From positions 1,054,001 through 1,118,000 of the forward strand of contig NW_020825336.1 of the NCBI RefSeq assembly GCF_003286085.1: DNA of 64,000 nt, written 5' to 3'. Within the stretch, counting starts at the first letter, position 1. Every line of letters starts with the position of its first letter. The translations under genes and the position numbers were made by a program. Below the pieces are notes generated by a model. The model was not told the origin of the DNA, did not search any database, and saw only the letters and a list, made by a program, of their open reading frames with translations. This DNA is from Drosophila persimilis (Eukaryota > Arthropoda > Insecta > Diptera > Drosophilidae). Of this stretch, positions 10,837 to 21,721 are shown one piece after another.

Positions 10837-13494
10837 GGTGAAGGACCCAGTTTGCCACGATCGTGGGGATCCAGACTGTCGATCGGCATCAAAATCTCGA
10901 CTTCGAAAATGAGCCCGATTTTTGGCAAATTTAATGATGTAACCATCATGATTTTTTGCGAAAATCGTGAAAAAATGGATGTGCTTTTTTCCAACGGCAG
11001 TCGATTGGCAGGACTCTCCCGAGCACGGAAAGAGGGGCCGAACCCCGATCGGCTGCCGTATTGCAGAGATATAGCGTGCAGAATAAACCAGTATTTTAAT
11101 TAGATTCCATTCTTCGAAACGCTATATCTCCGACAAATAGGGCCAGATCGGTGAAGGACCTAGTCTCCCAGAATCGTGGGGATCCAGACTGTCGATCGGC
11201 GAGACTCTCCCGAGCACGGAAAGAGGGGCCGCACCCCGATCGGCTGTCGTATTTCAGAGATATAGCGTGCAGAAGAAACCAGTATTTTAATGATATGCCA
11301 ATCTTCGAAACGCTATATCTCCGACAAATAGCGCCAGATCGGTGAAGGACCTAGTCTCCCAGGATCGTGGGGATCCAGACTGTCGATCGACGAGACTCTC
11401 CCGAGCACGGAAAGAGGGGCCGCACCCCGATCGGCTGCCGTATTGCAGAGATATAGCGTGCAGAAGAAACCAGTATTTTAATTATATGCCAATCTTCGAA
11501 ACGCTATATCTCCGACAAATAGGGCCAGATCGGTGAAGGACCTAGTCTCCCAGAATCGTGGGGATCCAGACTGTCGATCGGCGAGACTCTCCCGAGCACG
11601 GAAAGAGGCGCCGCACCCCGATCGGCTGCCGTATTTCAGAGATATAGCGTGCAGAAGAAACCAGTATTTTCATTATATGCCAATATTCGAACGGCCATAT
11701 CTCAGATAAATAGGGCCAGATCGGTGAAGGACCCAGTTTCCCACGATCGTGGGGATCCAGACTGTCGATCGGCATCAAAATCTCGACTTCGAAAATGAGC
11801 CCGATTTTTGGCAAATTTAATGATGTAACCATCATGATTTTTTGCGAAAATCGTGAAAAAATGGATGTGCTTTTTTCCAACGGCAGTCGATTGGCAGGAC
11901 TCTCCCGAGCACGGAAAGAGGGGCCGAACCCCGATCGGCTGCCGTATTGCAGAGATATAGCGTGCAGAATAAACCAGTATTTTAATTAGATTCCATTCTT
12001 CGAAACGCTATATCTCCGACAAATAGGGCCAGATCGGTGAAGGACCTAGTCTCCCAGAATCGTGGGGATCCAGACTGTCGATCGGCGAGACTCTCCCGAG
12101 CACGGAAAGAGGGGCCGCACCCCGATCGGCTGTCGTATTTCAGAGATATAGCGTGCAGAAGAAACCAGTATTTTAATGATATGCCAATCTTCGAAACGCT
12201 ATATCTCCGACAAATAGGGCCAGATCGGTGAAGGACCTAGTCTCCCAGGATCGTGGGGATCCAGACTGTCGATCGACGAGACTCTCCCGAGCACGGAAAG
12301 AGGGGCCGCACCCCGATCGGCTGCCGTATTGCAGAGATATAGCGTGCAGAAGAAACCAGTATTTTAATTATATGCCAATCTTCGAAACGCTATATCTCCG
12401 ACAAATAGGGCCAGATCGGTGAAGGACCTAGTCTCCCAGAATCGTGGGGATCCAGACTGTCGATCGGCGAGACTCTCCCGAGCACGGAAAGAGGCGCCGC
12501 ACCCCGATCGGCTGTCGTATTTCAGAGATATAGCGTGCAGAAGAAACCAGTATTTTCATTATATGCCAATATTCGAACGGCCATATCTCAGATAAATAGG
12601 GCCAGATCGGTGAAGGACCCAGTTTCCCACGATCGTGGGGATCCAGACTGTCGATCGGCATCAAAATCTCGACTTCGAAAATGAGCCCGATTTTTGGCAA
12701 ATTTAATGATGTAACCATCATGATTTTTTGCGAAAATCGTGAAAAAATGGATGTGCTTTTTTCCAACGGCAGTCGATTGGCAGGACTCTCCCGAGCACGG
12801 AAAGAGGGGCCGAACCCCGATCGGCTGCCGTATTGCAGAGATATAGCGTGCAGAATAAACCAGTATTTTAATTAGATTCCATTCTTCGAAACGCTATATC
12901 TCCGACAAATAGGGCCAGATCGGTGAAGGACCCAGTCTCCCAGAATCGTGGGGATCCAGACTGTCGATCGGCGAGACTCTCCCGAGCACGGAAAGAGGGG
13001 CCGCACCCCGATCGGCTGTCGTATTTCAGAGATATAGCGTGCAGAAGAAACCAGTATTTTAATGATATGCCAATCTTCGAAACGCCATATCTCCGACAAA
13101 TAGGGCCAGATCGGTGAAGGACCTTGTCTCCCAGAATCGTGGGGATCCAGACTGTCGATCGGCGAGACTCTCCCGAGCACGGAAAGAGGCGCCGCACCCC
13201 GATCGGCTGCCGTATTTCAGAGATATAGCGTGCAGAAGAAACCAGTATTTTCATTATATGCCAATCTTCGAAACGCCATATCTCCGACAAATAGGGCCAG
13301 ATCGGTGAAGGACCTAGTCTCCCAGAATCGTGGGGATCCAGACTGTCGATCGGCGAGACTCTCCCGAGCACGGAAAGAGGCGCCGCACCCCGATCGGCTG
13401 CCGTATTTCAGAGATATAGCGTGCAGAAGAAACCAGTATTTTCATTATATGCCAATATTCGAACGGCCATATCTCAGATAAATAGGGCCAGATC
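10837..13494. repeat. Three tandem copies of an 886-bp higher-order repeat
   Basis: Units of one 313-bp B plus three 191-bp A monomers start at 10837, 11723 and 12609, and a further B follows at 13495. The inserts in these B units begin their ATGAGCCCG segment at 10909, 11795, 12681 and 13567, exactly 886 bp apart. The A monomers at matching positions share variants, for example TTAGATTCCATTC in the first and CATTATATGCC in the last, so the four-monomer block was copied as a unit. Only a few substitutions separate the copies, pointing to recent amplification. Confidence 0.9.
10878..11009. repeat. Example of the 122-bp B-specific segment flanked by 10-bp direct repeats
   Basis: In this B monomer GTCGATCGGC (10878-10887) and GTCGATTGGC (11000-11009) are 122 bp apart. 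In A monomers a single GTCGATCGGC stands in their place, and everything else is shared. The segment is AT-rich and contains ATGATGTAACCATCAT, whose ends are inverted repeats. The same structure recurs in all B units. Confidence 0.9.
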
Positions 13495-15006
13495 GGTGAA
13501 GGACCCAGTTTCCCACGATCGTGGGGATCCAGACTGTCGATCGGCATCAAAATCTCGACTTCGAAAATGAGCCCGATTTTTGGCAAATTTAATGATGTAA
13601 CCATCATGATTTTTTGCGAAAATCGTTAAAAAATGGATGTGCTTTTTTCCAACGGCAGTCGATTGGCAGGACTCTCCCGAGCACGGAAAGACATGCCGCA
13701 CCCCGATCGGCTGCCGTATTGCAGAGATATAGCGTGCAGAAGAAACCAGTATTTTAATGATATGCCAATCTTCGAAACGCTATATCTCCGACAAATAGGG
13801 CCAGATCGGTGAAGGACCTAGTCTCGCAGAATCGTGGGGATCCTGACTGTCGATTGGCAGGACTCTCCCGAGCACGGAAAGACATGCCGCACCCCGATCG
13901 GCTGCCGTATTGCAGAGATATAGCGTGCAGAAGAAACCAGTATTTTAATGATATGCCAATCTGCGAAACGCTATATCTCAGATAAATAGGGTCAGATCGG
14001 TGAAGGACCCAGTTTCCCACGATCGTGGGGATCCAGACTGTCGATCGGCATCAAAATCTCGACTTCGAAAATGAGCCCGATTTTTGGCAAATTTAATGAT
14101 GTAACCATCATGATTTTTTGCGAAAATCGTGAAAAAATGGATGTGCTTTTTTCCAACGGCAGTCGATTCGCAGGACTCTCCCGAGCACGGAAAGAGGGGC
14201 CGAATCCCGATCGGCTGCCGTATTTCAGAGATATAGCGTGCAGAAGAAACCAGTATTTTAATGATATGCCCATCTTCGAAACGCTATATCTCCGACAAAT
14301 AGGGCCAGATCGGTGAAGGACCTAGTCTCCCAGAATCGTGGGGATCCAGACTGTCGATCGGCGAGACTCTCCCGAGCACGGAAAGAGGCGCCGCACCCCG
14401 ATCGGCTGCCGTATTTCAGAGATATAGCGTGCAGAAGAAACCAGTATTTTCATTATATGCCAATATTCGAACGGCCATATCTCAGATAAATAGGGCCAGA
14501 TCGGTGAAGGACCCAGTTTCCCACGATCGTGGGGATCCAGACTGTCGATCGGCATCAAAATCTCGACTTCGAAAATGAGCCCGATTTTTGGCAAATTTAA
14601 TGATGTAACCATCATGATTTTTTGCGAAAATCGTGAAAAAATGGATGTGCTTTTTTCCAACGGCAGTCGATTGGCAGGACTCTCTCGAGCACGGAAAGAG
14701 AGGCCGCACCCCGATCGGCTGCCGTATTTCAGATATATAGCGTGCAGAAGAAACCAGTATTTTAATGATATGCCAATCTTCGAAACGCCATATCTCCGAC
14801 AAATAGGGCCAGATCGGTGAAGGACCTAGTCTCCCAGAATCGTGGGGATCCAGACTGTCGATCGGCGAGACTCTCCCGAGCACGGAAAGAGGCGCCGCAC
14901 CCCGATCGGCTGCCGTATTTCAGAGATATAGCGTGCAGAAGAAACCAGTATTTTCATTATATGCCAATATTCGAACGGCCATATCTCAGATAAATAGGGC
15001 CAGATC

Positions 15007-15256
15007 GGTGAAGGAATGAGCCCGATTTTTGGCAAATTTAATGATGTAACCATCATGATTTTTTGCGAAAATCGTGAAAAAATGGATGTGCTTTTTTCCA
15101 ACGGCAGTCGATTGGCAAGACTCTCCCGAGCACGGAAAGACATGCCGCACCCCGATCGGCTGCCGTATTTCAGAGATATAGCGTGCAGAAGAAACCAGTA
15201 TTTTAATGATATGCCCATCTTCGAAACGCTATATCTCCGACAAATAGGGCCAGATC
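15007..15256. repeat. B monomer with a 63-bp deletion
   Basis: This unit is 250 bp rather than 313. GGTGAAGGA is joined directly to ATGAGCCCG, removing the BamHI-site portion and the first direct repeat. The next unit starts on schedule at 15257. Confidence 0.85.
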
Positions 15257-18200
15257 GGTGAAGGACCTAGTCTCCCAGAATCGTGGGGATCCAGACTGTC
15301 GATCGGCGAGACTCTCCCGAGCACGGAAAGAGGGGCCGCACCCCGATCGGCTGCCGTATTTCAGAGATATAGCGTGCAGAAGAAACCAGTATTTTCATTA
15401 TATGCCAATATTCGAACGGCCATATCTCAGATAAATAGGGCCAGATCGGTGAAGGACCCAGTTTCCCACGATCGTGGGGATCCAGACTGTCGATCGGCAT
15501 CAAAATCTCGACTTCGAAAATGAGCCCGATTTTTGGCAAATTTAATGATGTAACCATCATGATTTTTTGCGAAAATCGTTAAAAAATGGATGTGCTTTTT
15601 TCCAACGGCAGTCGATTGGCAGGACTCTCCCGAGCACGGAAAGACATGCCGCACCCCGATCGGCTGCCGTATTGCAGAGATATAGCGTGCAGAAGAAACC
15701 AGTATTTTAATGATATGCCAATCTTCGAAACGCTATATCTCCGACAAATAGGGCCAGATCGGTGAAGGACCTAGTCTCGCAGAATCGTGGGGATCCTGAC
15801 TGTCGATTGGCAGGACTCTCCCGAGCACGGAAAGACATACCGCACCCCGATCGGCTGCCGTATTGCAGAGATATAGCGTGCAGAAGAAACCAGTATTTTA
15901 ATGATATGCCAATCTGCGAAACGCTATATCTCAGATAAATAGGGTCAGATCGGTGAAGGACCCAGTTTCCCACGATCGTGGGGATCCAGACTGTCGATCG
16001 GCATCAAAATCTCGACTTCGAAAATGAGCCCGATTTTTGGCAAATTTAATAATGTAACCATCATGATTTTTTGCGAAAATCGTGAAAAAATGGATGTGCT
16101 TTTTTCCAACGGCAGTCGATTCGCAGGACTCTCCCGAGCACGGAAAGAGGGGCCGAACCCCGATCGGCTGCCGTATTGCAGAGATATAGCGTGCAGAATA
16201 AACCAGTATTTTAATTAGATTCCATTCTTCGAAACGCTATATCTCCGACAAATAGGGCCAGATCGGTGAAGGACCTAGTCTCCCAGAATCGTGGGGATCC
16301 AGACTGTCGATCGGCGAGACTCTCCCGAGCACGGAAAGAGGGGCCGCACCCCGATCGGCTGTCGTATTTCAGAGATATAGCGTGCAGAAGAAACCAGTAT
16401 TTTAATGATATGCCAATCTTCGAAACGCTATATCTCCGACAAATAGGGCCAGATCGGTGAAGGACCTAGTCTCCCAGGATCGTGGGGATCCAGACTGTCG
16501 ATCGGCGAGACTCTCCCGAGCACGGAAAGAGGGGCCGCACCCCGATCGGCTACCGTATTGCAGAGATATAGCGTGCAGAAGAAACCAGTATTTTAATTAT
16601 ATGCCAATCTTCGAAACGCTATATCTCCGACAAATAGGGCCAGATCGGTGAAGGACCTAGTCTCCCAGAATCGTGGGGATCCAGACTGTCGATCGGCGAG
16701 ACTCTCCCGAGCACGGAAAAAGAGGCCGCACCCCGATCGGCTGCCGTATTTCAGAGATATAGCGTGCAGAAGAATCCAGTATTTTAATGATATGCCAATC
16801 TTCGAAACGCTATATCTCCGACAAATAGGGCCAGATCGGTGAAGGACCTAGTCTCGCAGAATCGTGGGGATCCTGACTGTCGATTGGCAGGACTCTCCCG
16901 AGCACGGAAAGACATGCCGCACCCCGATCGGCTGTCGTATTTCAGAGATATAGCGTGCAGAAGAAACCAGTATTTTAATGATATGCCAATCTGCGAAACG
17001 CTATATCTCAGATAAATAGGGTCAGATCGGTGAAGGACCCAGTTTCCCACGATCGTGGGGATCCAGACTGTCGATCGGCATCAAAATCTCGACTTCGAAA
17101 ATGAGCCCGATTTTTGGCAAATTTAATGATGTAACCATCATGATTTTTTGCGAAAATCGTGAAAAAATGGATGTGCTTTTTTCCAACGGCAGTCGATTGG
17201 CAAGACTCTCCCGAGCACGGAAAGACATGCCGCACCCCGATCGGCTGCCGTATTGCAGAGATATAGCGTGCAGAAGAAACCAGTATTTTAATTATATGCC
17301 CATCTTCGAAACGCTATATCTCCGACAAATAGGGCCAGATCGGTGAGGGACCTAGTCTCCCAGGATCGTGGGGATCCAGACTGTCGATCGGCGTGACTCT
17401 CCCGAGCACCGAAAGACATTCCGCACCCCGATCGGCTTCCGTAATGCAGAGATATAGCGTGCAGAAGAAACCAGTATTTTAATTAGATTCCATTCTTCGA
17501 AACGCTATATCTCCGACAAATAGGGCCAGATCGGTGAAGGACCTAGTCTCCCAGAATCGTGGGGATCCAGACTGTCGATCGGCGAGACTCTCCCGAGCAC
17601 GGAAAAAGAGGCCGCACCCCGATCGGCTGCCGTATTTCAGAGATATAGCGTGCAGAAGAAACCAGTATTTTAATTATATGCCAATCTTCGAAACGCTATA
17701 TCTCCGACAAATAGGGCCAGATCGGTGAAGGACCTAGTCTCCCAGAATCGTGGGGATCCAGACTGTCGATCGGCGAGACTCTCCCGAGCACGGAAAGAGG
17801 GGCCGCACCCCGATCGGCTGCCGTATTGCAGAGATATAGCGTGCAGAAGAAACCAGTATTTTAATTATATGCCAATCTTCGAAACGCTATATCTCCGACA
17901 AATAGGGCCAGATCGGTGAAGGACCTAGTCTCCCAGAATCGTGGGGATCCAGACTGTCGATCGGCGAGACTCTCCCGAGCACGGAAAAAGAGGCCGCACC
18001 CCGATCGGCTACCGTATTTCAGAGATATAGCGTGCAGAAGAAACCAGTATTTTAATTATATGCCAATCTTCGAAACGCTATATCTCCGACAAATAGGGCC
18101 AGATCGGTGAAGGACCTAGTCTCCCAGGATCGTGGGGATCCAGACTGTCGATCGGCGAGACTCTCCCGAGCACGGAAAGAGGGGCCGCACCCCGATCGGC

Positions 18201-20816
18201 TGCCGTATTGCAGAGATATAGCGTGCAGAAGAAACCAGTATTTTAATTAGATTCCATTCTTCGAAACGCTATATCTCCGACAAATAGGGCCAGATCGGTG
18301 AAGGACCTAGTCTCGCAGAATCGTGGGGATCCTGACTGTCGATTGGCAGGACTCTCCCGAGCACGGAAAGAGGGGCCGCACCCCGATCGGCTGCCGTATT
18401 TCAGAGATATAGCGTGCAGAAGAAACCAGTATTTTCATTATATGCCAATATTCGAACGGCCATATCTCAGATAAATAGGGCCAGATCGGTGAAGGACCCA
18501 GTTTCCCACGATCGTGGGGATCCAGACTGTCGATCGGCATCAAAATCTCGACTTCGAAAATGAGCCCGATCTTTGGCAAATTTAATGATGTAACCATCAT
18601 GATTTTTTGCGAAAATCGTGAAAAAATGGATGTGCTTTTTTCCAACGGCAGTCGATTGGCAGGACTCTCCCGAGCACGGAAAGAGGGGCCGAACCCCGAT
18701 CGGCTGCCGTATTGCAGAGATATAGCGTGCAGAAGAAACCAGTATTTTAATTAGATTCCATTCTTCAAAACGCTATATCTCCGACAAATAGGGCCAGATC
18801 GGTGAAGGACCTAGTCTCCCAGGATCGTGGGGATCCAGACTGTCGATCGGCGAGACTCTCCCGAGCACGGAAAGAGGGGCCGCACCCCGATCGGCTGCCG
18901 TATTTCAGAGATATAGCGTGCAGAAGAAACCAGTATTTTAATGATATGCCAATCTTCGAAACGCTATATCTCCGACAAATAGGGCCAGATCGGTGAAGGA
19001 CCTAGTCTCCCAGGATCGTGGGGATCCAGGCTGTCGATCGGCGAGACTCTCCCGAGCACGGAAAGAGGGGCCGCACCCCGATGGGCTGCCGTATTTCAGA
19101 GATATAGCGTGCAGAAGAAACCAGTATTTTAATGATATGCCAATCTTCGAAACGCTATATCTCCGACAAATAGGGCCAGATCGGTGAAGGACCCAGTTTC
19201 CCACGATCGTGGGGATCCAGACTGTCGATCGGCATCAAAATCTCGACTTCGAAAATGAGCCCGATTTTTGGCAAATTTAATGATGTAACCATCATGATTT
19301 TTTGCGAAAATCGTGAAAAAATGGATGTGCTTTTTTCCAACGGCAGTCGATTGGCAGGACTCTCCCGAGCACGGAAAGAGGGGCCGCACCCCGATCGGCT
19401 GCCGTATTGCAGAGATATAGCGTGCAGAAGAAACCAGTATTTTAATTATATGCCAATCTTCGAAACGCTATATCTCCGACAAATAGGGCCAGATCGGTGA
19501 AGGACCTAGTCTCCCAGGATCGTGGGGATCCAGGCTGTCGATCGGCGAGACTCTCCCGAGCACGGAAAGAGGGGCCGCACCCCGATGGGCTGCCGTATTT
19601 CAGAGATATAGCGTGCAGAAGAAACCAGTATTTTAATGATATGCCAATCTTCGAAACGCTATATCTCCGACAAATAGGGCCAGATCGGTGAAGGACCCAG
19701 TTTCCCACGATCGTGGGGATCCAGACTGTCGATCGGCATCAAAATCTCGACTTCGAAAATGAGCCCGATTTTTGGCAAATTTAATGATGTAACCATCATG
19801 ATTTTTTGCGAAAATCGTTAAAAAATGGATGTGCTTTTTTCCAACGGCAGTCGATTGGCAGGACTCTCCCGAGCACGGAAAGAGGGGCCGCACCCCGATC
19901 GGCTGCCGTATTGCAGAGATATAGCGTGCAGAAGAAACCAGTATTTTCATTATATGCCAATATTCGAACGGCCATATCTCAGATAAATAGGGCCAGATCG
20001 GTGAAGGACCCAGTTTCCCACGATCGTGGGGATCCAGACTGTCGATCGGCATCAAAATCTCGACTTCGAAAATGAGCCCGATCTTTGGCAAATTTAATGA
20101 TGTAACCATCATGATTTTTTGCGAAAATCGTTAAAAAATGGATGTGCTTTTTTCCAACGGCAGTCGATTGGCAGGACTCTCCCGAGCACGGAAAGAGGGG
20201 CCGCACCCCGATCGGCTGCCGTATTGCAGAGATATAGCGTGCAGAAGAAACCAGTATTTTAATGATATGCCAATCTTCGAAACGCTATATCTCCGACAAA
20301 TAGGGCCAGATCGGTGAAGGACCTAGTCTCGCAGAATCGTGGGGATCCTGACTGTCGATTGGCAGGACTCTCCCGAGCACGGAAAGACATGCCGCACCCC
20401 GATCGGCTGCCGTATTGCAGAGATATAGCGTGCAGAAGAAACCAGTATTTTAATGATATGCCAATCTGCGAAACGCTATATCTCAGATAAATAGGGTCAG
20501 ATCGGTGAAGGACCTAGTCTCCCACGATCGTGGGGATCCAGACTGTCGATCGGCATCAAAATCTCGACTTCGAAAATGAGCCCGATTTTTGGCAAATTTA
20601 ATGATGTAACCATCATGATTTTTTGCGAAAATCGTGAAAAAATGGATGTCCTTTTTTCCAACGGCAGTCGATTGGCAGGACTCTCTCGAGCACGGAAAGA
20701 CATTCCGCACCCCGATCGGCTGCCGTATTGCAGAGATATAGCGTGCAGAAGAAACCAGTATTTTAATGATATGCCAATCTGCGAAACGCTATATCTCAGA
20801 TAAATAGGGTCAGATC

Positions 20817-21050
20817 GGTGAAGGACCCAGTTTCCCACGATCGTGGGGATCCAGACTGTCGATCGGCATCAAAATCTCGACTTCCTTTTTTCCAACGGAA
20901 GTCGATTGGCAGGACTCTCCCGAGCACGGAAAGAGGGGCCGCACCCCGATCGGCTGCCGTATTGCAGAGATATAGCGTGCAGAAGAAACCAGTATTTTAA
21001 TTATATGCCAATCTTCGAAACGCTATATCTCCGACAAATAGGGCCAGATC
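20817..21050. repeat. B monomer with a 79-bp internal deletion
   Basis: CTCGACTTC runs directly into CTTTTTTCC, losing 79 bp of the B-specific segment. The unit is 234 bp, and the following A monomer starts exactly at 21051. Confidence 0.85.
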
Positions 21051-21683
21051 GGTGAAGGACCTAGTCTCCCAGAATTGTGGGGATCCAGACTGTCGATCGG
21101 CGAGACTCTCCCGAGCACGGAAAAAGAGGCCGCACCCCGATCGGCTGCCGTATTTCAGAGATATAGCGTGCAGAAGAAACCAGTATTTTAATGATATGCC
21201 AATCTTCGAAACGCTATATCTCCGACAAATAGGGCCAGATCGGTGAAGGACCTAGTCTCGCAGAATCGTGGGGATCCTGACTGTCGATTGGCAGGACTCT
21301 CCCGAGCACGGAAAGACATGCCGCACCCCGATCGGCTGTCGTATTTCAGAGATATAGCGTGCAGAAGAAACCAGTATTTTAATGATATGCCAATCTGCGA
21401 AACGCTATATCTCAGATAAATAGGGTCAGATCGGTGAAGGACCCAGTTTCCCACGATCGTGGGGATCCAGACTGTCGATCGGCATCAAAATCTCGACTTC
21501 GAAAATGAGCCCGATTTTTGGCAAATTTAATGATGTAACCATCATGATTTTTTGCGAAAATCGTGAAAAAATGGATGTCCTTTTTTCCAACGGCAGTCGA
21601 TTGCCAGGACTCTCCCGAGCACGGAAAGAGGGGCCGAACCCCGATCGGCTGCCGTATTGCAGAGATATAGCGTGCAGAAGAAA

Positions 21684-21721
21684 CCAGTATTTTAATTATA
21701 TGCCAGTATTTTAATGATATG
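21684..21721. repeat. 19-bp tandem duplication inside the satellite
   Basis: CCAGTATTTTAATTATATG is followed by CCAGTATTTTAATGATATG. This accounts for the 332-bp rather than 313-bp spacing between the B inserts at 21505 and 21837. The two halves carry different natural variants (ATTATAT and ATGATAT), so it looks like an unequal or template-switch junction between two monomers. Confidence 0.85.
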
